Shown here: in pieces, positions 1 to 6,800 of the stretch
Layout of the letters: each line of letters opens with the position of its first letter
Numbering within the stretch: position 1 is the stretch's first letter
Source: Euplotes aediculatus
Lineage: Eukaryota; Ciliophora; Spirotrichea; Euplotida; Euplotidae
Length of the DNA: 33,439 bases
Reading direction: 5' to 3'
NCBI GenBank assembly: GCA_030463445.1
Contig: JAQGFW010021351.1
Location: forward strand, 1 to 33,439
Made by a program: the position numbers and the translations under genes
Notes under the pieces: generated by a model
What the model was told of the DNA's origin: nothing
Database searches by the model: none
What the model saw: only the letters and a program-made list of their open reading frames with translations

Positions 1-1262
1 TGGAGTTGGTCAATTCCAGTGCAGCCTGCAGGCAGGTGAACAACTGGAAAGCAAGTATGGATACACTGGGCGGTAGTCCCGGTAAAACGAATAGTCATAA
101 GGAAGAAGCGCAGGAATTGCCACCGGTAGATCCGGTGCATGCCTGGTGCCCCGATGCGCAAACAATTCCTTTGGTTTTTACAGACCGGGTTCATCGATCT
201 GCTGCGGAACAAACAGGTTTTTATCTGCTGGAAGAGGGACCGGAAATTGAAAAAGCGGAGTTACTGGGTCCCTTTCAGGAGGACGTTCGGCTTCAACTGA
301 AATCAGCCATTCAGCAGCGAAAAATCTATACGCTTAAAGTAGCTGGCATTCCCGGATGTAATGAAGCAGTTGAACCAGGTGCAGGCTTCCGGGAATTAAA
401 AGTTGGTTTGCCAGATACTTCTGAAAAGGCAATAGTTGTAAACGAGCTGCTGCCGGATCCCTCAACGGAGGGAAGTGATTTTGTGGAATTGTATCATAAT
501 GGAAAATCGCCGGTGCCTTTGGAGGGATGGCAGATTGCAGCACGAAACAGTGCTGGCAATTTATCGGCAGCCCGGCTGCTGGTGCCTGGTCAACGTTTTT
601 TTTATCCCGGGGATTACCTGGTACTTACGACCGATGCCAACTGGTTACAAAAACAATTCCATGTAAAACATCCAAATTCGGTGGTGGAATTGCCATCTCT
701 CCCCTCCTTCCCGAATGAAAGAGGCAGTGTAGTGCTGGTTAAAAGTAATGGAGAAGTTGTGGAGGATGTAAACTACGATGCTGCCTGGCATCACGAGATG
801 TTGCGAAACAGGGATAATGTTTCCCTGGAAAGAAGAAATCCCTCAGAACCCAGTCAGTCTGCCAGCAACTGGGCATCTGCAGCTGTGCATGCAGGTTATG
901 GCACACCCGGATCAGAAAATTCACAATCGGGTATTGCATCAGATCCGGATCGGGTCTTTATCGTATCCGATATTGTAAGTCCGGATGCTGACGGACAAAA
1001 CGATGTCTGTGAAATAAACTATGAATTCGCAACACCTGGTAACCTGATCCGGATAAGCATATTTGATCGGTCCGGCAAGCTGCAAAGGCAGTTGATCAAT
1101 AATGGAATTTGTGCTCAGACCGGAATTTTTTACTGGGATGGCAGGAACGATGCCAACCAACTCCTCCCCAATGGCCTGTATATTATTGTAGCAGAGACCT
1201 GGCAGTTGTCTGGAAAAACAAAACGTTACCGGATGGCGGTAACGTTGGGAAAAAAATTATGA
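1..1262 (+). CDS. Secreted lamin-tail-domain protein with gliding/T9SS-type C-terminal domain (5' partial)
   Basis: The frame is open to the left edge (codons from base 3), so the gene begins outside the window; the TTG at 6 is not a real start. The first ~30 residues (NWKAS, GGSPGKTNS) look like the end of one lamin tail domain (LTD). An Ig-like segment follows (about nt 130-380). A second LTD covers about nt 430-930, with the usual start VVNELLPDP and FVELYHNG, and the usual end NWASA, GYGTPGSENS. The last ~100 residues (SPDADGQND, ISIFDRSGK, LLPNGLYIIVAETW) resemble the FlgD-like/gliding-type C-terminal domain that sends proteins through the type IX secretion system. It is probably a large secreted or surface protein. 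Its enzymatic or binding role, if any, lies upstream. It is convergent with the sugar kinase. Confidence 0.8.
   Translation, partial: ELVNSSAACRQVNNWKASMDTLGGSPGKTNSHKEEAQELPPVDPVHAWCPDAQTIPLVFTDRVHRSAAEQTGFYLLEEGPEIEKAELLGPFQEDVRLQLKSAIQQRKIYTLKVAGIPGCNEAVEPGAGFRELKVGLPDTSEKAIVVNELLPDPSTEGSDFVELYHNGKSPVPLEGWQIAARNSAGNLSAARLLVPGQRFFYPGDYLVLTTDANWLQKQFHVKHPNSVVELPSLPSFPNERGSVVLVKSNGEVVEDVNYDAAWHHEMLRNRDNVSLERRNPSEPSQSASNWASAAVHAGYGTPGSENSQSGIASDPDRVFIVSDIVSPDADGQNDVCEINYEFATPGNLIRISIFDRSGKLQRQLINNGICAQTGIFYWDGRNDANQLLPNGLYIIVAETWQLSGKTKRYRMAVTLGKKL
1211..1246 (-). terminator. Probable intrinsic terminator of the PfkB kinase gene
   Basis: A perfect 10-bp stem (AACGTTACCG at 1222-1231 and its complement at 1237-1246) with a 5-base loop is followed, read on the minus strand, by the T-rich run TTTGTTTTTCC at 1211-1221. 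It starts about 29 bases past the kinase stop codon and lies inside the last codons of the convergent lamin-tail gene. Read on the plus strand it has no T run, so it should act in one direction only. Confidence 0.55.
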
Positions 1263-1274
1263 TTTAAAACTTCT

Positions 1275-2201
1275 TTATTCAGCGAGTTTGATCTCGAAAT
1301 TAACCAGGTCTACAAATTGCTGAATGCGTTCATCAATTTCTGCGGCACTGATTTCCTTCATACGGGTAGTTCCGAATTTCTCCACGCAAAAAGAGGCAAG
1401 TGCAGACCCTTTGATGATGGCAGTTTTCATGTTATTGAAAGAGATATCCTGTGTAGCGGCAAGATGGCCTACAAATCCGCCGGCAAAAGTATCTCCTGCG
1501 CCGGTTGGATCAAATACTTCTTCCAATGGCAGCGCCGGAGCAAAGAACACTTCATTTTCGTGAAAGAGCAGGGCACCATGTTCACCTTTCTTGATCACCA
1601 GGAATTTTGGCCCCATTTTCATGATTTCCCGGGCGGCTTTCACCAATGAAAATTGTCCGCTTAACTGGCGCGCTTCACTATCATTAACCATCAGTACATC
1701 CACTTCTTTCAAAACGACCTCAAGATCAGCCATCGCGATATCCATCCAGAAATTCATCGTATCCATGACGATCAGCTTTGGCCGGGTTTTAAGCTGACGG
1801 ATCACGCTCAGCTGCAGGCTGGGCATGAGGTTGCCCAGCATCAGGAATTCTGAACCCTGAAAGGAGTCCGGTACTTTTGGGTCAAAGTTGGCCAGCACAT
1901 TGAGCTGTGTATCGAGCGTATCGCGGGTATTCATATCGAGATGGTACCTGCCAGCCCAGAAAAAGGATTTTTCATCCTGTTTAACCTGCACACCTTCAAG
2001 TTGAACGCCTCTGGCTTTCAGTTCATCCAGTTCTTCTTTTGGAAAATCATAACCGATCACTGAAATCTGGTTGACCGGTTTTATGAAATTGGAAGCGGCA
2101 TAGGCCACATAAGTGGCGGAACCGCCGATAATCTGACCGCTTTTCCCAAAGGGAGTTTCAATGGCGTCGAATGCCATCGTACCTACAACGATTAAAGACA
2201 T
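1275..2201 (-). CDS. PfkB-family carbohydrate (ribokinase-like) kinase
   Basis: This 308-residue protein belongs to the PfkB/ribokinase family, which phosphorylates sugars or nucleosides with ATP. The N-terminal substrate half has the glycine signature GGSATYVAYAAS (about residues 26-37). The C-terminal signature DPTGAGDTFAGGFVG (about 231-245) holds the anion hole and the catalytic Asp of GAGD. The length is normal for the family. The substrate cannot be read from sequence: ribose, adenosine, fructose or another sugar are all possible. It is transcribed divergently from the tetR-paaE unit. Its probable 5' leader holds a 49-bp perfect palindrome, and a terminator-like hairpin follows the gene. 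Confidence 0.88.
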   Translation of the reverse strand: MSLIVVGTMAFDAIETPFGKSGQIIGGSATYVAYAASNFIKPVNQISVIGYDFPKEELDELKARGVQLEGVQVKQDEKSFFWAGRYHLDMNTRDTLDTQLNVLANFDPKVPDSFQGSEFLMLGNLMPSLQLSVIRQLKTRPKLIVMDTMNFWMDIAMADLEVVLKEVDVLMVNDSEARQLSGQFSLVKAAREIMKMGPKFLVIKKGEHGALLFHENEVFFAPALPLEEVFDPTGAGDTFAGGFVGHLAATQDISFNNMKTAIIKGSALASFCVEKFGTTRMKEISAAEIDERIQQFVDLVNFEIKLAE

Positions 2202-2216
2202 AGTTATGTATTTTTT

Positions 2217-2265
2217 ACTTCACCCGACCGGTGGCACCGGTCGGGTGCCACCGGTCGGGTGAAGT
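2217..2265. repeat. Perfect 21-bp inverted repeat made of three 13-mers
   Basis: The arms 2217-2237 and 2245-2265 are exact complements around a 7-base loop. Inside are three copies of one 13-mer, CACCGGTCGGGTG: inverted at 2221-2233, direct at 2235-2247, direct at 2249-2261, with one base between copies (14-bp pitch). It lies between divergent genes and neither side has a T run in the right place, so it does not look like a terminator. If the minus-strand -7 box at 2277-2284 is used, it would be transcribed as a very stable hairpin in the kinase mRNA leader. A REP-like element or a protein-binding site are the alternatives. Confidence 0.8.
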
Positions 2266-2276
2266 GTGAACGGGCG

Positions 2277-2284
2277 CAAAAGTA
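2277..2284 (-). promoter_or_regulatory. -7 box (TACTTTTG), probable PfkB kinase promoter
   Basis: On the minus strand this is an exact match to the Bacteroidota -7 consensus TAnnTTTG. Transcription would start near 2272, leaving a leader of about 70 bases that contains the palindrome at 2217-2265. No clear -33 TTG was found. Confidence 0.45.
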
Positions 2285-2309
2285 CCCGAATTTTTTGAAG
2301 CCGGATGCA

Positions 2310-2323
2310 CTAACAGTTGTTCG
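2310..2323. promoter_or_regulatory. Candidate TetR operator 1 (CTAACAGTTGTTCG)
   Basis: The first 12 bases are identical to those of the perfect 14-bp inverted repeat at 4021-4034 before paaA. The site lies just upstream of the -7 box of the tetR-paaE unit, where a bound repressor would block RNA polymerase, so autoregulation is likely. Assignment to this TetR protein is inference. Confidence 0.6.
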
Positions 2324-2327
2324 TATG

Positions 2328-2335
2328 TATATTTG
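2328..2335 (+). promoter_or_regulatory. -7 box (TATATTTG) of tetR-paaE
   Basis: This is an exact TAnnTTTG match ending 7 bases before the ATG at 2343. Transcription would begin within a few bases of the start codon, giving a leaderless or nearly leaderless mRNA. No convincing -33 element was found. Confidence 0.5.
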
Positions 2336-2342
2336 GGGTCAT

Positions 2343-2933
2343 ATGGCGAAGATCAAGAGCAAAAATAACGGTACAAAAAAGGAAGTGATTGTAGAAGCCG
2401 CTACCCGGTTATTCCGTGAAAAGGGCTTTAAGGCCGCCTCCATGCGCGATCTGGCGGAAGCCGTAGGAGTTGAAGCTGCCAGCTTGTACAATCATATTCA
2501 GTCGAAGGAGGAATTACTTCAGGAAATCTGTTTTAAGGTAGCCAATACCTTCAATCAGCACCTGGATACTATTGAATCCAGTGAATTGCCAGCCATCCGT
2601 AAAGTGGAAGCCATCCTGCGTTTTCATATCCGGCAGATGCTGGAGTATTATGAACTGGTACTGGTAGCAGACCGCGACTGGAAACACCTCTCCGATCCTT
2701 ATCACTCCAATTTTCACAACCAGCGCCGTACCTATCGCAAACGCCTGGCCGGTATTATTGAAAAAGGTATCCAGACAGGCGAAATCAAACAGGTGGATGC
2801 ACCAACAGTGGTATTAATTATGCTGCATGCGGTGAATGGAATTGAAAGCTGGCATCGCAGCAGGGAAAAAATATCTGCCAGACAACTGGAAGAAAATATG
2901 GTGTTGATCATGATTGAAGGACTGAAAGCATGA
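2343..2933 (+). CDS. TetR/AcrR-family regulator, probable phenylacetate repressor
   Basis: This 196-residue protein is a typical TetR regulator. Residues about 15-60 form the DNA-binding helix-turn-helix (EAATRLFREKGFKAASMRDLAEAVGVEAASLYNHI, here split: EAATRLFREKGF, then SMRDLAEAVGV, then SLYNH). The rest is a helical ligand domain. I chose the ATG at 2343 because homology begins there (MAKIKSK); the open frame runs on to 2259, but that extension would include the operator and -7 box. The gene overlaps paaE by 4 bases (ATGA), so the two are co-translated. TetR-type PaaR repressors that sense phenylacetyl-CoA are known in other phyla. That this protein responds to the same ligand is inference from its position and from the shared inverted repeats at 2310 and 4021. 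Confidence 0.88.
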   Translation: MAKIKSKNNGTKKEVIVEAATRLFREKGFKAASMRDLAEAVGVEAASLYNHIQSKEELLQEICFKVANTFNQHLDTIESSELPAIRKVEAILRFHIRQMLEYYELVLVADRDWKHLSDPYHSNFHNQRRTYRKRLAGIIEKGIQTGEIKQVDAPTVVLIMLHAVNGIESWHRSREKISARQLEENMVLIMIEGLKA

Positions 2934-4012
2934 CCCTGCATTTTCACAAGCTGACCATCAGCGATATCCGACCAGAAACGAATGAATGTGTTTCCATTGC
3001 ATTCACGATTCCCGAAGCACTGAAAGAACAGTTTCGCTTTCGCGAAGGACAGAATATAACGCTTCGTACAACCATTAACGGTAAAGAAATAAGGCGATCC
3101 TACTCCGTATGCAGTTCACCGTTAGAAGGAGAATTGCGCATTGCTGTGAAAGGTATTGCGGACGGACGATTTTCCAATTTTGCCAATACACAACTAAAGA
3201 AAGGCGATCAACTGGAGGTATTACCTCCGGCTGGAAAATTTTATACACCAATCAGCAGCACTGCCTCCAACAACTACCTGGCATTCGCCGCCGGTAGTGG
3301 CATTACTCCGGTAATTTCGATCATCAAAACAGTGCTGGCTTCCGAACCCGGCAGCCAATTCACACTGGTGTACGGAAACCGGAACAGAGCATCTATCATC
3401 TTCCGGGAACAACTGGAAGCATTAAAAAATAAATACATCGGCCGGTTCCGCCTGATTCATATACTGAGTCGCGAAAAAACGGATGTGCCGCTTCTGCATG
3501 GACGCATTGATGCCGCCAAATGTGAAGCATTGGGAGAAAAGCTGCTCGACTGGAAACAGGTAGATCATTATTTTCTATGCGGACCAGAACAATTGATTTT
3601 TTCCGTTCGTGATTTTCTGCTGGGGAAAAATGTTCCTTCCGAACATATACATTTTGAATTATTTACTACGCCCGGCCAGGACAAAACTGCCAGCGCAGGA
3701 ACCACAACAAAAGCTTCCGAACCCGGACAACTGGCAAAAGTTACGATCAGGGCGGATGGAAGATCGCTTGAACTGGAGGTCCCTTTCAACGGGCCGGTGA
3801 TTCTGGATGCCGCGCTTCAGGCGGGTGCCGACCTGCCCTATGCCTGTAAAGGAGGCGTTTGCTGTACCTGCAGGGCGAAACTGGTGAGTGGTGAGGTTTC
3901 GATGGACACCAATTATGCCCTGGAAAAAGATGAACTGGATGCCGGTTATATTCTGACCTGCCAGAGCCATCCCCGGAGCCTGGAACTGTTGATCGATTTT
4001 GATCAGAAATAA
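2930..4012 (+). CDS. paaE: Phenylacetyl-CoA epoxidase reductase subunit PaaE
   Basis: PaaE passes electrons from NADPH through FAD and a 2Fe-2S cluster to the di-iron oxygenase PaaA, which epoxidises the ring of phenylacetyl-CoA. The 360 residues show the family order. The FAD-binding barrel has RRSYSVCSSP (55-64). The nucleotide-binding domain has AAGSGITPV (120-128) and CGPE (217-220). The C-terminal plant-type ferredoxin has ligands Cys306, Cys311, Cys314 and Cys344. It is co-translated with the TetR gene and lies before paaA with its own gap, so reductase and regulator form one unit and the oxygenase subunits form the next. Similar oxidoreductases exist outside the paa pathway, but the context settles the assignment. 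Confidence 0.95.
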   Translation: MTLHFHKLTISDIRPETNECVSIAFTIPEALKEQFRFREGQNITLRTTINGKEIRRSYSVCSSPLEGELRIAVKGIADGRFSNFANTQLKKGDQLEVLPPAGKFYTPISSTASNNYLAFAAGSGITPVISIIKTVLASEPGSQFTLVYGNRNRASIIFREQLEALKNKYIGRFRLIHILSREKTDVPLLHGRIDAAKCEALGEKLLDWKQVDHYFLCGPEQLIFSVRDFLLGKNVPSEHIHFELFTTPGQDKTASAGTTTKASEPGQLAKVTIRADGRSLELEVPFNGPVILDAALQAGADLPYACKGGVCCTCRAKLVSGEVSMDTNYALEKDELDAGYILTCQSHPRSLELLIDFDQK

Positions 4013-4020
4013 GCAATAAC

Positions 4021-4034
4021 CTAACAGTTGTTAG
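4021..4034. promoter_or_regulatory. Candidate TetR operator 2 (CTAACAGTTGTTAG)
   Basis: This is an inverted repeat (CTAACA, centre GT, TGTTAG) in the paaE-paaA gap, 31 bases before the paaA start. It repeats the 2310-2323 site. Its TTG (4028-4030) lies 22 bases before the -7 box, so it may overlap the -33 element. A repressor site for the neighbouring TetR protein is the simplest reading. Confidence 0.65.
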
Positions 4035-4052
4035 TTTTAGCTTCCAAAATGC

Positions 4053-4060
4053 TATTTTTA
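4053..4060 (+). promoter_or_regulatory. paaA: -7-like box (TATTTTTA) of the paaA operon
   Basis: This matches TAnnTTTG except in the last base and ends 4 bases before the paaA ATG. With TTG at 4028-4030 as a weak -33 element, the start of transcription would fall at or next to the start codon. Confidence 0.45.
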
Positions 4061-4064
4061 CGGT

Positions 4065-5021
4065 ATGGAAAAGCAGGCAACCATAAATCTGGAAGAGCAA
4101 TTCCAGGATCGGATTGATCAGGATATCCGAATAGAGCCGAAGGACTGGATGCCGGAGAAATACCGGCAGACATTGATCCGGCAAATATCCCAGCATGCGC
4201 ACAGCGAGATTGTAGGCATGTTACCGGAAGGCAACTGGATTACCCGTGCCCCATCCCTGCGGAGAAAGGCTACATTGATAGCCAAAGTGCAGGATGAAGC
4301 GGGGCATGGATTATATCTCTACAGTGCTGCGGAAACTATGGGTATCAGTCGCGCTGAGATGATCGACCAGCTTCATACAGGCAAAGCAAAATATTCAAGC
4401 ATCTTCAACTATCCAACCTTAAGCTGGGCAGATATTGGTGCCATCGGCTGGCTGGTGGATGGGGCGGCCATCATGAACCAGGTTCCGCTCTGCCGTACCT
4501 CCTATGGACCGTATGCGCGAGCAATGGTTCGGATCTGTAAGGAAGAAAGTTTCCATCAGCGCCAGGGATTTGAGATATTGCTGACCTTAAGCAGAGGCAC
4601 CGACGCACAAAAAGCCATGTGCCAGGATGCGATCAACCGCTGGTGGTGGCCAAGTATCATGATGTTCGGTCCGGCTGATGATGCATCTCCTCATACAGCG
4701 CAGAGCATGAAATGGAAAATCAAACGGTTTACGAATGATGAATTGAGGCAAAAATTTGTAGACATCTGTGCCGAACAGGTGAAAATCCTGGGCATGACTA
4801 TACCGGATGCGGATCTGAGATGGAATGAGGAACGGGAACATTATGATTTTGGTGCAATTAACTGGGAAGAATTCTGGCAGGTAATCAGTGGAAACGGTCC
4901 TTGTAACAAAGAAAGAATAGCAGCCCGGATCAAAGCACATGAAGAGGGAGCCTGGGTGCGTGAAGCAGCCACTGCTTTTGCAGCGAAAAGGGCTCAGCAA
5001 CAAAATTCAGCAGTAGCATGA
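4065..5021 (+). CDS. paaA: Phenylacetyl-CoA epoxidase catalytic subunit PaaA
   Basis: PaaA is the di-iron oxygenase that converts phenylacetyl-CoA to its 1,2-epoxide; it works as a complex with PaaC and PaaB and is reduced by PaaE. At 318 residues it is close to the E. coli length (about 309). The ferritin-like metal site is visible: HSEIVG (Glu48), DEAGH (Glu78, His81) and CKEESFH (Glu160/161, His164). It is the first gene after an inverted-repeat operator and a -7-like box, and its stop overlaps the paaB start by 4 bases (ATGA), so it heads the oxygenase operon. All expected metal ligands appear present. Confidence 0.97.
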   Translation: MEKQATINLEEQFQDRIDQDIRIEPKDWMPEKYRQTLIRQISQHAHSEIVGMLPEGNWITRAPSLRRKATLIAKVQDEAGHGLYLYSAAETMGISRAEMIDQLHTGKAKYSSIFNYPTLSWADIGAIGWLVDGAAIMNQVPLCRTSYGPYARAMVRICKEESFHQRQGFEILLTLSRGTDAQKAMCQDAINRWWWPSIMMFGPADDASPHTAQSMKWKIKRFTNDELRQKFVDICAEQVKILGMTIPDADLRWNEEREHYDFGAINWEEFWQVISGNGPCNKERIAARIKAHEEGAWVREAATAFAAKRAQQQNSAVA

Positions 5022-5380
5022 AAACATACAATCAACTACAACGATATGGCGATTATGGGGATCGCGAACCGGTAAAAGCGGAAAGCAGCCATAAATCACA
5101 GCCTGACTGGCCTTTATGGGAAGTCTTCATCCGCAGCAAAATGGGACTGGATCACAAACATGTGGGCAGTTTGCATGCAGCAGATGCCCGGATGGCGATT
5201 GAAAACGCAAGGGATGTTTATACGCGCCGCCAGGAAGGAATCAGCATCTGGGTAGTAGAGAGCATACATATTCATGCGTCCAATCCGGACGAAGCCGATA
5301 GTTTATATGATCCTGCCAATGATAAGGTTTACCGGCATCCGACATTTTATGATTTACCGGATGAACTGAAAGCGATGTAG
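5018..5380 (+). CDS. paaB: Phenylacetyl-CoA epoxidase subunit PaaB
   Basis: PaaB is the small structural subunit of the ring-epoxidase, thought to bridge PaaAC units. The family core runs from about residue 26 ([20 protein letters not shown]) through [24 protein letters not shown], here given in pieces ([17 protein letters not shown]), to GISIWVVES. At 120 residues it is longer than the E. coli protein (about 95) because of an N-terminal extension of ~25 residues and a short tail. It overlaps paaA by 4 bases, which implies translational coupling. A 53-base AT-rich gap separates it from paaC. Confidence 0.95.
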   Translation: MKTYNQLQRYGDYGDREPVKAESSHKSQPDWPLWEVFIRSKMGLDHKHVGSLHAADARMAIENARDVYTRRQEGISIWVVESIHIHASNPDEADSLYDPANDKVYRHPTFYDLPDELKAM

Positions 5381-5386
5381 AGGAAT

Positions 5387-5428
5387 CTCACTTCCTAAAT
5401 CTTAATTCTTAAATCATAATTCTTACAT
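5387..5428. repeat. AT-rich degenerate tandem repeat between paaB and paaC
   Basis: The spacer repeats a unit close to AATTCTTAAATC: CTTCCTAAATC, TTAATTCTTAAATC, ATAATTCTTACATC. It is low-complexity and imperfect. It may be a slippage-prone spacer with no function of its own. Confidence 0.5.
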
Positions 5429-5433
5429 CTCCA

Positions 5434-6231
5434 ATGTTCCATCTTTCCCTTCACCTGGCCGATGACGCCCTCATACTTGGACACCGCAACAGCGAATGGA
5501 CGGGGCATGGACCAAATCTGGAGCAGGATATCGCGATATCAAATATTGCGCTGGATCAGATCGGCCAGGCAAGAAACTTTTATCAGTATGCTGCAGAATG
5601 TTGTAATCATAACAGAGATGCATATACGAAGTTTATCCAGTCGCCGGCTTTTCACCAGGTAAGCGGACCAATAGATGAAGATGACCTGGCCTACCTGCGG
5701 GATGCGATGGAGTTTCGAAATCACTTGCTGGCAGAATTACCTAAGGGCGATTGGGCGGTAACGGTAACACGTCAGTTTTTTATGAGCTTGTACCAGCAGT
5801 TAATGTATACGGATTTGCAACATTCATTGGATAAAAGTCTGGGCGCTATAGCAGAGAAATCACTGAAAGAAGTGAATTATCATGTACGCTGGAGTGGGGA
5901 GTGGGTGATTCGCCTGGGAGATGGAACAGAGGAAAGTCACCAGCGCATGGAAGCTGCGATTGTTCAGTTATGGCCTTATGCAGGGGAACTATTTATGCCT
6001 GCTGACTATCAACTGAGTGCAGTGCAAGACGGTTACCTGAAAAATCCGGAAGGCTACAAAGAACCCTGGCTCGATAAAGTGGGTGCTGCATTTACGATGG
6101 CCGGCCTGTCCATACCTGCACTCAACTGGCACCAGAAAGGAGGGAAACAGGGAGTTCATACGGAACACCTGGGATATCTGCTGGCGGAAATGCAATACCT
6201 CCAACGCAGTCACCCGGGTGCAGAATGGTAA
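5434..6231 (+). CDS. paaC: Phenylacetyl-CoA epoxidase structural subunit PaaC
   Basis: PaaC is the ferritin-like partner of PaaA; it has the same fold but is not the catalytic di-iron subunit, and it is needed for a stable, active epoxidase. The 265 residues match the family (E. coli about 248), with conserved stretches DDALILGHRNSEW near the N-terminus, EQDIAISNIALDQIGQAR (about 30-47) and EVNYHVRWSGEWVIRLGDGT (about 148-167). It lies 53 bases after paaB and 33 before paaD in the same direction, so it belongs to the same operon. A copy of a dispersed palindromic sequence starts right after its stop codon. Confidence 0.96.
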   Translation: MFHLSLHLADDALILGHRNSEWTGHGPNLEQDIAISNIALDQIGQARNFYQYAAECCNHNRDAYTKFIQSPAFHQVSGPIDEDDLAYLRDAMEFRNHLLAELPKGDWAVTVTRQFFMSLYQQLMYTDLQHSLDKSLGAIAEKSLKEVNYHVRWSGEWVIRLGDGTEESHQRMEAAIVQLWPYAGELFMPADYQLSAVQDGYLKNPEGYKEPWLDKVGAAFTMAGLSIPALNWHQKGGKQGVHTEHLGYLLAEMQYLQRSHPGAEW

Positions 6232-6255
6232 ACCCGTCGGTTACCCAACGTGTAG
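6232..6255. repeat. Dispersed short repeat, copy 1 (partial)
   Basis: ACCCGTCGGTTACCC at 6232-6246 is identical to 19178-19192, also on the plus strand and also between genes. The second half (to 6255) is less well conserved. The copy begins directly after the paaC stop codon and ends at the paaD Shine-Dalgarno sequence (AGGAG, 6254-6258). Confidence 0.5.
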
Positions 6256-6264
6256 GAGAAAGAT

Positions 6265-6753
6265 ATGTCATCAGAATTAACCATATGGAAATTGCTGGAA
6301 GAAGTGAAAGATCCCGAGGTACCGGTTTTATCGGTAGTGGATCTTGGGATTATCCGCGCTGTTCAGGCAACTGAAAAAGGAGTGGAAATAACGATAACTC
6401 CGACCTATTCCGGATGCCCGGCAATAGATGTAATTGCGATGCAGATCCGGCTGGTACTGGGAAGTCATGAGTATGCGCCGGTTATCATCAAAAACCAACT
6501 CTCACCGGCATGGACAACCGAATGGATGACAGAAGCGGGAAAAGAAAAATTACTGGCCTATGGAATAGCTCCTCCAAATCCGAAACAACAGGTTTGTACT
6601 CCGGATTATTTTCAGCAGGAAGAAGCGGTTCAATGTCCGCATTGCCGGTCCTTTCATACCCGCCGGATCAGTGAATTTGGCAGTACGGCCTGTAAATCAC
6701 TCTATCAGTGTGAAGATTGTAAGGAGCCGTTTGATTATTTCAAATGTCATTAA
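6265..6753 (+). CDS. paaD: PaaD, Fe-S assembly factor for the phenylacetyl-CoA epoxidase
   Basis: PaaD is a MIP18/DUF59-family protein thought to help mature the metal centres of the PaaABCE complex. The N-terminal DUF59 domain (about residues 1-100) includes VKDPEVPVLSVVDLGI and TPTYSGCPAIDVI, with the family Cys. The C-terminal part carries two Cys pairs (CPHC and CEDC) around RRISEFGSTACKSLY, typical of the paa-linked subgroup. The length of 162 residues fits. Unusually for this region it has a clear Shine-Dalgarno sequence (AGGAG at 6254-6258, 6 bases before ATG). Confidence 0.95.
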   Translation: MSSELTIWKLLEEVKDPEVPVLSVVDLGIIRAVQATEKGVEITITPTYSGCPAIDVIAMQIRLVLGSHEYAPVIIKNQLSPAWTTEWMTEAGKEKLLAYGIAPPNPKQQVCTPDYFQQEEAVQCPHCRSFHTRRISEFGSTACKSLYQCEDCKEPFDYFKCH

Positions 6754-6775
6754 CAAGGACGCGCCAATTATTTAA

Positions 6776-6783
6776 TAGGTTTG
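6776..6783 (+). promoter_or_regulatory. paaG: -7 box (TAGGTTTG) before paaG
   Basis: This exact TAnnTTTG match lies in the 47-base paaD-paaG gap, 17 bases before the paaG start. It could give paaG and the genes after it an internal promoter in addition to read-through from paaA. Confidence 0.35.
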
Positions 6784-6800
6784 CGTCAGAAACTTAATTT

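Noticed and set aside
2221-2261. Three 13-mers as a CRISPR-like array
   Set aside because: The copies are separated by one base and one is inverted. There are no spacers and no cas genes.
2217-2265. Palindrome as an intrinsic terminator
   Set aside because: It lies between two divergent genes, so no upstream gene ends there, and no T run follows the stem in either reading direction.
3786-5003. Two reverse frames of 138 residues over paaE/paaA (3786-4202 and 4587-5003)
   Set aside because: They lie opposite well-conserved paa genes, and the first would cross the operator and promoter region before paaA.
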